From: Rhinopomastus cyanomelas
Lineage: Eukaryota > Chordata > Aves > Bucerotiformes > Rhinopomastidae
NCBI GenBank assembly: GCA_013400115.1
Contig: VXBP01008523.1
Location: forward strand, 638,961-702,960
Reading direction: 5' to 3'
DNA: 64,000 nt
The position numbers and the translations under genes are program-made. Position 1 is the stretch's first letter. Every line of letters begins with the position of its first letter. Below are positions 33,801 through 44,150 of the stretch, in pieces. The notes below the pieces were generated by a model. It made no database searches. It was not told the origin of the DNA and worked only from the letters and a program-made list of their open reading frames with translations.

Positions 33801-36800
33801 TCTGTCAGTGGATGAGCTGTGGGAGGGTGAGGAGGGTGAATGTGGCCGCCCCGGCCAGAAGTGCTTTACTCTAGGCCTCACCCCCACATCGTTTGGTTTT
33901 TAATTTTAAAATATTTTCCACTTTCTTGTTGTTGTTAAAAGGAACAAATAGCGAAGGATTTGCTTTCAGGGGAAGAAGAGGAGGAGACGCAGTCTTCAGC
34001 TGATGATTTGACTCCATCAGTCACATCCCACGATGCTTCGGACCTTTTCCCGAACCGGCCTGGCTGTACGTGTCCCAAACTCCTCTAGTACTGGGGCTTC
34101 AGGGGGGTGTGGGGTGCAGAGCAGGGAAAGGATGGTTTTCTTCGTTTTATCACTTAGTTTCCTGACATCAGGTTTTCCAGTTCCCTTCAAGGGCCTGCAG
34201 GTAAACTCGAGTGCCAGCAGCACTACCAAGCATTGACAGGGACGTGGGGACATGACAGAGAGTAGATGAGCAGTGGGATGGGCGAGAGTCATCCTGAGCT
34301 GCAGCTCGTAGCACTGACAGAAAGAGAATGGTTTTGCTGGCTGCTGTAACTGCACTGTGGAAGACCAGTTCCTGGTCTGCCATCTCTAGAAGTCAGTAAG
34401 GAACAAGTTGAACAGCATCCTGGCCTGCATCACGAGCAATGTGGCCAGCAGGAGTAGAGAGGCAACCATCCCCCTGTACTGATTGGATTGGATAATCGTG
34501 GAGGTCTCTACCAACCTTAATTATCTGATGCATTCTGTAGTGCTCGTGCTGCTGCCATTGGTGCAGCTCCCAACAGCTGGAATGTGTGGGAAGCCAAAGT
34601 ACAGGAGGGGTCACTTCAGAGTGACCTCAGTCCTGCTGTCCTGCAGAGTGGAGGAGTCTGAGCTCCCAGGGTTGGTTGGCACCACCCGTGTGGCAGCAAT
34701 GCAAATGCTTGTATTTAAAAGGGTGGAATTGTCACGGTGGGCTTTAGCCTCAGGACAGAAAGTGGATGGGAGGGAGGGCAGGAAACCCCAAACATTTCAT
34801 AACTACAGATCTTTTTCCTATAAAGCAAACAACTTCCTTGCTGATGAAGACAAAGAGGCCTGTTCATCTCCCTGTGCTTCCTCCATGGCTGAGGATTCGG
34901 AGGAGGATTCCATCCCTTCCAACGAGTGTAAGAAGGTAAATGAGCTGAGCTGCTGTAGGAAGGGGAGTTAACGCAGTCCAAGGACCAAAGCTCTGGTATT
35001 TCCCCATGAAGTCTTTTCCTTTATTTGCTTTTGCTCAGTGCTTTGTGATTTGTGAGAGAGGTGGCAGATGTGGGCTACAAGAGGGCGTTTTTTAATAGGA
35101 TCTTTAAATCTGCATCTGAATTATCTCCTGCTTCAGACACAGAAAATGCTGCTGTGCCTCAGTAAATGGACACTGCAGTTGGTAGCCCTGTGAAGGGCTG
35201 AAATGCTGCACAGTGTTCCTGGCAGGGTTTACCAGGGGACAGCCAGCCGGCTTCCAAATCCATCCCGGTGGGAAAGGCTGCAGCAGAGCTTCTGCGTTTC
35301 TTTGTCTCCAGCCTGAGCTGCTCGCTGTACATGGCCTTAATGTTAAAGATCTAAGCGCCTGAAGTCCCCAAAGCATCAGCTGGTTGCCAGTAAATCTTCT
35401 TAGCTGCCCTATAAAATAGTCAGGGTTCCCAGGAAATGAGTGACAGAACGAGTAGCCGAATCGGCCTCGTGGTGTCGCAGACCCTGACTCACAGCCTCCG
35501 CCGAGCACCTTCCACTTCGATTTACCGACTTCTCTGTGCTGGCATTTCAGGAGATCATGGTTGGACCTCAGTACCAAGCCACTGTTCCCATCCTCCAGTT
35601 AAACAGACATGGGGAAAAAGGTAAGGGAGCTGCTCTCTGTGTCTACAACTCCCTGACAGCAGGCTGCAGTGAGGAGGGGCTCAGCCTCTGCTCCCTGGTG
35701 CCCAGCGATGGGGGCAGAGGAGAGATGGCTGCGAGCTGCACCAGGAGAGCATCAGGCTGCCTGCGGGGAAGAATCTCTTCCCCCAAAGGGTCATCAAACC
35801 CTGGCCCAGGCTGCCCAGGACAGGGCTGGAGTCCCCATGTTGGGAAGTATTGAAGCAGCGTGTGGAGCTGGTGCCTGGAGACAAGGTTTTGGGGTGCCCT
35901 GGCAGTGCTGAAGCTGAGGTTGGACTTGAGGAGCTTTGAGGTCTCTTCCAACCAGAGGGTTCTGGGATTCTGTGAGTTTGGGTGTGAGGTGCTGGCCTTT
36001 ACATTCAATGTGGCCCTCGTCTGCCAGTCTCTGAACCTGGCATCATTCACTGTTGACACGAATGTTTTCAGCTCCAGCCCAGCCACCTTTAAAGCTCAGC
36101 TTGAGGATAAGAAGGCAGCTACAGAACCTCAGTGAAAACTGGCTGGGTGTGGTGGGACTGGAGGAGGGGGTTCTCGGCTCTAGCCCCCGAGAAATATTCC
36201 AGAGCCTTCTGGAAATATTCTAATTAACTTTTCTGTTACGTCTTCCTGGAGCAGCCAGAGCTGTTTTCGTTCAGTGCTCCCCGGAGCTGACCAGTTTCCA
36301 ATCTGGCAAGATGTCTGCAGAGGAGGCGGGAGGTGCCAGGAGCTGTAGATGGAGTTTAATAACCAGTGCAATGGGAGCAGCAGTTCGTGGAGGTTCTGCT
36401 CGAGATGGCTGACACAAAGCCACATCGTTAGGAGTTCGTACGCCCCTAGCCTGGTCGGGTTGGAAGGGACCTCTGGAGATCATCTAGTCCAACTCTGCTG
36501 CAGAGCAGGATGTCCTCATCTACAGATCACCTCCAACTCCTGTCTTCCTTCCTAACTCTTTTATCCCAGCAGACTCTGAGCAGGTTGGTTGAGGGGATGG
36601 TCCCCAGTTTGGCAGGTACTGTTCAGACTGACCCAGTGCCCTTCTCAGGATGTTCTGCTGTTGCTTTATCAGCACTCACAGCCTTTGTTTGAACACCATA
36701 GATTGACGTTTCCAGAGCCTGTACCTCTCCGTCAGTGTGAAGGGAAAGGAAACAGTAGATCCCAATGGGGTCCCTGAAGTGTCTCTGGCCTGACCATAGT

Positions 36801-39800
36801 GGTTCTGCAGGCCAGAGGAGTTGCTTCCTTTGCTGATAGAAAGGAATGAGGTACAGACAGTGCTGATACTTTTACCTGAATAAAAAAACCCCTCAATGTT
36901 TCTGGTTCCTTTTCTGTTTGCAGACTTCTTTTCCTTGCTTTCCTCTTGCTGTTAATGTACTCAAACATCTTCTGCATCTTTGTGTGCCTTGTTCTCAGAG
37001 ACTAAGCTTGAAGGCTGGAGGAATCACTGAAGCGATGTCGTGTGCTCCTGCTGCTCTGTGGGGGTGGAACAGCTCGTGGAGGAGCGTTACGAGCTGTCAC
37101 AGGGGAGGGACAGCCTTGCTGCTGCTTAGTTTGTGTCCAGGATGGGGTTGTAGCTCAAAGCTGCCTTCACCTCCCACTCCTTTTGTTTACTGCTGCTGGA
37201 AAAGACACCTCAGAACCTTGGGGGGTTTTAGTTGCCAGGGTTAATGAATCAAAGCAACAGTCTTCAAGAATGTGGTAATCAAAACCTTGTCAACCAGCTC
37301 CTCTGGAGAAGTGGAAGCAAGCTGAGCCTGGGGCTTTGAAAGAGCTCTGGAGAGTATTAAGCTCATCTGCTTCCAAAATCAGGAGGGGAAAATGCAGTTC
37401 CTTTGGGAGTGATGGTCATCTCTAGTGCCAGGCTGGAGTGCTGGGTGGCCTTCCTCCCTCACCCTGTGTCTCCCACACACGTCCACATAGACCATTTCTC
37501 AGAAGCAGCAGCAGTCTCGGCTCAATGAGCTTATTGAAGTGTTGGGGTTTTTTTCTATCAGCCTATGAGAACGAAGATCAGCTGCTTTGGGACCCAAACA
37601 TGCTCCCTGAGAGAGAGGTTGAGGAGTTCCTCTACCGAGCTGTGAAGCGGCACTGGGACGAGCTGGCTAGCAGCAGCCTGCCAGAGGGAGAGATGGTGAA
37701 GGACAATGAGCAGGTAGGTGTTGGGGCTTCTGGCACTCACAGATACTCTGCTGGAAACACCCCTATTGAGAGACCCATTTAAAGGAGAAGATCACTCCAG
37801 TGATCCCTCTGCTGCTGCTTGATAGACAAGTGAGGGTCTGCTTCTCAGGTGAGGCCCCAGGAGGCTGCTCACCCTCCCGAGGGCGACGGGGAAAGGTTGT
37901 AGTGCATCAACCACAGGCCTGTCTGGCACAGTGCTTCCAGCAGAGGAGAGACATTTGTGGAAGGTGTGTAGCAGACTGGGTGAGTGCTGCTGTGACAGAT
38001 CTCCCAGCATCCCAAACTCCCTGAGCCAGAGCTCGCAGCAGGAGTGTTGTGTTGGATCCATCCTCTGTGACAGGGTCTGGTTGTTCTCTGAAGGCAGCAG
38101 AAACTAAAAACGTGGCCAAGAAGGTGCAGAGTGGTTGGGTTTGGTCTGAGCCAGCCTGGTTATGTTCCCCTAGTCAGCCCTACACACCTGGAACCTGCCA
38201 GACTTTTCAGTCCCAGAGGTTGTGCTCCAGTGCCTTAGAAAGTAGAATCATCTATGCTGATGGTCAGGCTGGGAGTGGTGGCAAAGTGGCTTCTACGTTG
38301 GATGAGACCAGTGTGGGTCACGGTCAGGCCGGTTTGTGCTCCAGTGTGTGCTGGGGGGTCATGCTCTCTCTGTTCCCAGGCTTTGTATGAACTGGTCAAA
38401 TGCAACTTCAACGCAGAAGAGGCGCTGCGGCGGTTACGGTTCAATGTGAAGGTTATCCGAGGTGAGAGTCTCCCACTGTGTTTGGGTTCTGCCCCAATAA
38501 TCGTTGAATCCCAGCCTGGCCCTGGCTGGAAGGCACCTCAGAGCTCATCTCCCTCAACCCCCTGCCAGGGGCAGCAATGCCTCTCAACCAGATTTGGTTG
38601 CTCAAGGCCTCATCCAACCTGGCCTTGAACACCTCCAGGGAGGGGGCAGCCACAGCCTCTCTGGGCAGTCGATTCCCGAGTCTCTCCACCCTGGCACTGA
38701 AGAACTTCTTCCTCAGATCCAGTCTGAACCTCCTCTCTTTCGGTTCCAAACCCTTTCCCCTTGTCACTGGTTCCCTTTTGGGAGAGGTCTCTCTGCAGCC
38801 TTCCTGGAGGTTCCCTTCAGGTGCTGGAAGGCAGCTCTAAGGTCCCCTCAGACTCTTCTCTGGTCTGAACAACCCCAGCTCCCTCAGCCTGTCCCCAGAG
38901 CAGAGGGGCTCCAGCCCTGGGATTGTCTCTGTGGCCTCTGGACTGGCTCCAACAGCTCCAGGTCCTTCTGATGCTGGGGGCACCAGCACGGGCCGCAGGA
39001 TTCAAGGTGGGGTCTCAGCAGAGCACAGCAGAGAGGGAGAATCCCCTCTCTGGCTTTGCTGGCCCCACTTCTCCTGATGAAGCCCAGGCTCCAGTTGCCC
39101 TGCTGGGCTGCAGGAGCTCCCTGCTGGTTCACATTGAGCTTCTCATCAGTCAAGACCCCCAAATCCTTCTCTTTTCCATCAAGGCACAGCCTCTTTGTAG
39201 ATCCCATGTCCTCCAATTCCTCCTCCTCTCTGCTGCAGATGAGCTCTGTGCCTGGAGTGAGGAAGAGTGTAGAAACTTCGAGCACGGCTTCAGGGTCCAC
39301 GGGAAAAACTTCCACCTTATCCAGGCGAACAAGGTAAGGGCAGTCGCCTCGGTGGCCCTTCGAGGTGCAGGGACATGGGCTTGCCCCAGAGCTGTGTTTT
39401 GGGCCTCAGCTAATGCAAGAGGTTGAGGACTGCTGAGTTCTGGTCCTGGGCTTTGTGTTGACTCACGGTAGCAGGGGATGGGCTGTTCACTGCCCTCCTC
39501 TGCCTTATTTTCCAGGTGGGAGAAGTCACAACACTGACCTGCATGAGTGATGTCAGTTAATTACTGATTAGCCCTTTCTGGAGTCTCAAAAGTTCTTTCC
39601 AAACTCTCAGCCCTTGCAGTACTTCTGTGAATGAGTGAGTTGAGCATGTGGATGTTTTGTAAAGTCCCCTGGGGTCCTCTAGAACGAAAGATGCTGCTGT
39701 AGGGAGAGCTGGGCCCCAGGACGTAACACTGCTGTGCTGGGAGTTGGCAGAACCAGAGAGTCCAGTTCTACCGCTAGTTAATTGTGGGCATGTTAGTGCT

Positions 39801-42101
39801 GGCCAGTGACATGGATGCAGGTTTGCTCTCTATGTTCTTTGTGCTGCTGAAAGGGCAGGAAGGTCCTGCACGAGTGAACCCACGCTGGGGTCTGCCAGAG
39901 CAGCTGCTGACCGCAGGCAGTTCTTCCTCTGGCCCATTAGCGCCTTGGAAATCTCAGTCTGTGCTTCTGTTGGGCAGCATCGCTGTGTCCGTAGCAATAT
40001 AAATGACTGCAGTGCTCTCCACCTTGCTGTGCTTGTTGAAGGGTCCTCACTGCCCTCTGACTGCAGCGTTTCTCCTCAGGTCCGCACCCGGTCGGTGGGC
40101 GAGTGCGTGGAGTATTACTACATGTGGAAGAAGTCGGAGCGCTACGACTACTTCACCCAGCAGACTCGATTAGGAAGGAAGAAGTTCGTCCTCCACCCTG
40201 GAGCCATGTGCGTGGAATGTTCTCACGCTCCGTTAGTAACGTTCACCGCTGTAGGGAAGTCTGTGCTTTCTGCTCTCAAAGCTTTCCAGGCTGGGAGCGT
40301 GGAGGGTGTGATGGGTGTTCCCGGAGCAGAAGCACTGGTGGTGGCAAGGAGGGAGGGTGAAGCACTTACTTGCTGGGATGTGGGACAGAAGCCCTCGGGT
40401 TGTGCCACACAGCCGGACCCACGGAAGGGAAGGTTCAGCCCAGGGGTTCAGGGCTGATCTCAGGAAGTGTTTCAGTTCAGGGAGGTTTTGGGAAAGGAGC
40501 TTTTCAAGTCCAGAAGTAGACAGCCTGCGGTGGTTTGCAACTCGAGCTCCTTTCTCTCTCCGCTGCCACCCTCCGAGGCAGGCTCGGCCCCGAGGAATCT
40601 GTGCTCATTACAGAAAGTCCTTCCCAAAAAAGGTCGAAAATGAAACTTTGAAAGGTCACCGTGCAAACCTTTGAATCCCTGAGAGAGTTCAGCCAAGGCT
40701 GGTTGCGTTTTTTATTCTGATGCAAGGCAGGAAAATACCTGAAACCTCACAAATCTTCCCCTGGGGTGGCAAAATACTTCCTCATCACTTGCTCCCTACT
40801 GACCTGTTGACATCGTCAGAGCCCTGTGAAGCTGGCTGTTCCCTGGGGAGAGCTTTTGGCCACTTTCTGCCCTGTAGAGAGGGAAGTGGCTCGTAGGGGG
40901 CAGAGCTTTCGGACAGCTCCCAGGCCTGTTCTGAGCTGTCATGGGCTGGGTCAGGCTGAGTTCACTGGTCACCTTGGTGTCAACACTGCGCTGGGCTCGG
41001 ATGTTGGTTCTGTACTTGTCAGTGAATTTAATCCAAGTCCTGTTTTTCCCTGCCTGCGTCTCTCTGCTTAACAGGTGGTGGCAGGGCTTGTCTGTCTCTC
41101 CCTACAGGGACTACACCGACAACGACTTGGACGGGGGTGAAGTAGAAAGCGCCAGTCGTTCTCGGAGCTCCCCGCCGATTCCCTCTGCAACCAGCTGCCT
41201 GGATTCTCACTTTGGCCAAGATCAGATCGCAATAGAGAGTGCAGGTAGCCTCCTTCTCTTCTCTCAGCCACGGGTTTAGCTCGTCTCCCTCCCCGCAGTG
41301 CCCCTGCACTCGCTTTGTCTCATATCAGACACCGGCCCTGGGTGGGTTTTGGTGTGACCAGAGTCTCTTGGGCTGCCACTGTGAGGTGTCCTCGGACTTA
41401 CTTCCACAGAAACACTGATGGTCTCCCATCTGCCGTCTGCGCTTTGCCTTTCTCCGGCGCGCGCTGGCAGGGGTCTGGGCTGCTATAATACGGCAACGTT
41501 TGTGCCATCAAACGAGTCCTGTTGTGATAAGGTGGGATCGAGCTGCTTTATGGGGCTTTTTGTGCAGTGTGGGCTCCCTAACTCGCTCTCCCCAACCTTT
41601 TCTCCCTCCCTCTTGCACTGTGCAGAGCCCCTGAGCGTGGAGAGCACAGCCTGCAGCCTGGGCAGCATCAGCGAGTCGGGGCAGGGCTACGAGTGCAGCA
41701 CTCCCTCAGAGACCAACTGCTCCTTTGACCCCACGGAGGAGACGTCCTCAGGCGCCACCTCGGCTCCCTGCACGCGTCACCCTGCCAGCGCCTCGGAACC
41801 GGGGCTGTACGCTCTGCCGGTGGCAGGACCAGGACTAGCAGAGAAGCAGGAGCCTTTGCAGAGCTCTGGTGAGACGATAACCATGGACTTCACTCTCCCT
41901 GCAGACATTAACGAGGGTTTGCCTTTAATCGCCAGCCCTGTGGATTTGGACAGAGACCCAGAGGCAGTGGTGGCCCCTGCGCAAGTGTCCTTATCGGTCA
42001 CGGATTTTGGCCTCATGGGCATTGGAGATGTAAATAGTTTTCTGACTGCTCACCAGGCCTGCCCAGCGCCAGTGGCTCGCTCAGAGCCGCTGTCACAGTG
42101 A
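27867..42101 (+). CDS. MIER2: MIER2, mesoderm induction early response protein 2
   Basis: MIER2 is a nuclear corepressor that recruits histone deacetylases through its ELM2-SANT region. Exons, all in phase: 27867-27875, 31813-31900, 32706-32857, 33197-33322, 33942-34065, 34826-34935, 35551-35620, 37562-37713, 38380-38461, 39239-39333, 40080-40207, 41108-41244, 41626-42101; 582 residues if the last exon is read to its TGA (human 545). Exon 1 encodes only MAE. The acidic N-terminus has MPFEELLALYGYEASDPIS and EEEEETQSSADDLTPSV. ELM2 is about residues 204-304 (EIMVGPQYQA, ENEDQLLWDP, ALYELVKCNFNAEEALRRL); SANT about 305-362 (WSEEECRNFEHGF, FHLIQANKVRTRSVGECVEY). Near the end, VSLSVTDFGLMGIGDVNSF matches MIER2 and excludes MIER1 and MIER3. 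The C-terminal boundary is uncertain: a GTGAGT donor overlaps the TGA (donor after 42097), and human ends with six more residues. Confidence 0.95.
27876..31812 (+). other. MIER2: MIER2 intron 1
   Basis: Nearly 4 kb between the MAE exon and exon 2. The first 500 bases remain CpG-rich, with (CAG)n-like GGCAGCAGCAGCAGCAGCAG near 28105. The rest is ordinary intronic sequence without recognised CR1, RNA or nested gene. Confidence 0.55.
32395..32650 (+). mobile_element. CR1 LINE fragment in MIER2 intron 2
   Basis: Sense CR1 3' part: CTGGGATCAAGCTCCAAGAG, CAGAAACCCCTCCCTGTGAG, CCCTGGAGCAGGCTGCCCAG, CTCTGGTGAGAGGGGAGC. It ends 56 bases before exon 3. Confidence 0.86.
34395..34540 (+). mobile_element. 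CR1 LINE fragment in MIER2 intron 5
   Basis: Short sense copy, internally deleted: CATCCTGGCCTGCATCACGA, GTGGCCAGCAGGAGTAGAG, then directly the CR1 tail AATCGTGGAGGTCTCTACC. Confidence 0.75.
35632..35978 (+). mobile_element. CR1 LINE fragment next to the MIER2 exon 7 donor
   Basis: Sense CR1 copy: CTACAACTCCCTGACAGCAG, GGAAGAATCTCTTCCCCCAA, GGAGCTTTGAGGTCTCTTCC, GGGTTCTGGGATTCTGTG. It starts about 11 bases after exon 7 ends at 35620, leaving almost no original intron sequence beyond the donor. Confidence 0.87.
36440..36600 (-). mobile_element. CR1 LINE 3' end in MIER2 intron 7
   Basis: Antisense copy of the CR1 terminus: GTCGGGTTGGAAGGGACCTC and GGAGATCATCTAGTCCAAC are near-consensus, so this is one of the younger copies here. 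It may extend, decayed, to about 36710. Confidence 0.8.
38492..39195 (-). mobile_element. CR1 LINE fragment filling MIER2 intron 9
   Basis: Antisense copy of about 0.7 kb: GGCTGGAAGGCACCTCAGAG, CAGCCTCTCTGGGCAGTCG, CAGAGCAGAGGGGCTCCAGC, GTCAAGACCCCCAAATCCTT. It fills most of the 777-base intron, from about 30 bases after exon 9 to about 45 bases before exon 10, so the acceptor region borders it. Confidence 0.88.
39334..40079 (+). other. MIER2: MIER2 intron 10
   Basis: Ordinary intron of about 750 bases without recognised repeat; acceptor TTTCTCCTCAG. Confidence 0.6.
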
Positions 42102-44150
42102 GTCTCCAGTCACAGAACTGTCACGGGCCCAGCGAGGTGACTTTGACCTGACTGAGGGAAATCCTGTAACTCCCACTGTCCCACCAGGACAGGTTGGAGC
42201 TGTTGGTCAGAGTCAGTCTTTCCATCCTCCTTGATCCAAGGCTACAGTGAAACCAAACACCACCTTTTCTGCTCCAGTGTGTTCTGACACGATCCCACTC
42301 AAGCCGGCAGCTGGCTGTAGGGAGGGGAGAAGGTCCTTTTGTTGACCCAGGTAATTCCAAGCTGTTCAGAGAGCCCAGGGGAAACATCCCTGGGCCACAG
42401 TGGGACAGTCTGAGCGCAGGGATGTCCCACCAGCGCTTTAGAGCTGAGGATGCAGCCTGGAAGCCTGAGAGCTGAGGAATCCTGCAGGATGCACCGGGCA
42501 ATGCCAAAGGAAGATGAGGAGTCTGAGCCCTTCACCCAACGGTGCATTGCAATAGGAGCCACTCTGCCTGCTTGCCTCCCAGCAGCTGCCCTGCGTGTCC
42601 CAGAGCTGTGGAGTGTGACTGGGTTCTTCTCGGACCCCCCTGCAGCTCCCTGTTGTGTCCTGCCTGGCTGCTGGTGGGATGGGCCCGGCCCCAGCCCTTC
42701 AGCAGGAGTTTGGGGTCTCAGAATGTTGTGTGGTTTGTGCTTCAGTCCTGCTCACTGCCCCTGGCAGTGCTGGGCTGCAGAGAACTTGTGCTGGGAGGAA
42801 AGGGAGTTTCCAGACCTCAGAGCAGGTGCTGAGGGACTTGGTCCTTGTTGACCCCTGCTTGTCAGGGGAAAGCACAGGCCATCTTGCCTGTCACTTCCCA
42901 GCTCCTGCAGGCGGGTCCTCAGCTGCAGCAGGAGAACATGACTCAGTCCCAGAGCCAGGCCCTGGCACCCCCTGCCCTTTTCTGCCTCGCAGCAGCTGCT
43001 CACTCTTTTCTGAGAGGAATGTTTTGCTGTCCTGCCACAAGCAGCATTCAGGAAGGTGACATGGGTGGCTCTGCGGGGCAATAAGGTGGTCAGCTGCTGC
43101 ATAAGAGCTGTGGTGGCACATTGAGGGGCTGCTGGAGGCTGCTGCTGTTTTATTTCCCAGATGTGTTCAGGGCTGGGGTTTCCCACTGACTTAAACCCAC
43201 TTGTTCCTGATACAGGACAAGGTTCCAATGTTTGTTCTCCTCCTTCAGCTGTTTTCTGCCTTTGGGAAGGGGTTTGGGTTGAAGGCTTGCTTGTTGTGGT
43301 AGAAACCTTCAGGGTGTCTCCCTGCAGTTGGTTCTGTTACCACCAGTGGGTTTGGAAGGTGACTCAAACGTCCTCCTTTTATCTGCCCTTTGGAGCTCTG
43401 CTGGCCCCCGGGAGCATGGGGACAGTATCAGGCAGCTGCATGGGGTAATGGGACCAGACTTTGTCTCTCCTCTGCCAGCCCCCTGACCCATCAGGATCCG
43501 GTTTGCCTGGGTCCCCAGCCAGCTGTGCTGACAGTCCAGGCACCCTCAGAGCCTGACCAGCCATCGCAACTCCCAGTTCCTGGTCCACACTGGAACTGCC
43601 CAGGCTGTGTGATTCCTCTGTTCTTGGGGAAAGAGGAAGCTCCTGAGCTGGACGGGGACAGGAGGCAGGGTGAGAGCAGGGGCAGCCCTCCCAGGGAGGG
43701 CCGAGCCTTGGCACCTCCTCTCCATCAGCCAACAATGTTCTTAGTTTTCCTGAAGCCATTTTTAGATTTGTTTTCCTTTTGGTTTATTTCAAGCCCCGAT
43801 GAAAGGAGGGGGGGCCCAGAAACCTCCCTTATTTATGTTGTTCAGTGTTTACAGATTCACAGGGGGTCTTTCCACATGAGTGCAGTGCTTTTTTCCCCCC
43901 ACATAACGTTAAGGGAGATGGGTGGAAAGGGCAGGGACAGGGACGGGGAAGTCACCTGGGGGAGGAGGGTTGGGTTGGGGTTGATTTTCTGTTGGGGTTT
44001 TCATTCTTTCCTTCTTACAAAGCACATTCACTTTGAGCCGTTCCCAATGCCGGACTCTTTTCCCACCGCCCCCAAGCCCTACACTGTGAAGTGATACTGC
44101 CTTGAAGACCCCTCACCGTTATTTATTTGATTAAAAACTTAATTTGAAAG
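42102..44150 (+). other. MIER2: MIER2 3' region, UTR with possible extra terminal exon
   Basis: Two kilobases between the last open exon and the first poly(A) signal. Either all is 3' UTR, or the donor after 42097 splices to a small terminal exon. A convincing acceptor (pyrimidine-rich TTTCATTCTTTCCTTCTTACAAAG ends at 44022; long run abridged to key bases TTCTTTCCTTCTTACAAAG) precedes a short open stretch, but its frame does not give the human C-terminus. Confidence 0.5.
44130..44135 (+). terminator. MIER2: MIER2 poly(A) signal (ATTAAA)
   Basis: ATTAAA in an AT-rich stretch (TTATTTATTTGATTAAAAAC), followed within 30 bases by GTGAGCC and GGTCTGGGGGGGTGG. It is the first credible signal after the MIER2 coding region. 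Confidence 0.5.

Noticed and set aside
44023..44093. Possible MIER2 terminal exon after a good acceptor, reading HFEPFPMPDSFPTAPKPYTVK-like in one frame (abridged: HFEPFPMP...YTVK)
   Set aside because: That frame does not join in phase with the donor at 42097, and the in-phase reading does not resemble the known MIER2 ending. Left as an open question.
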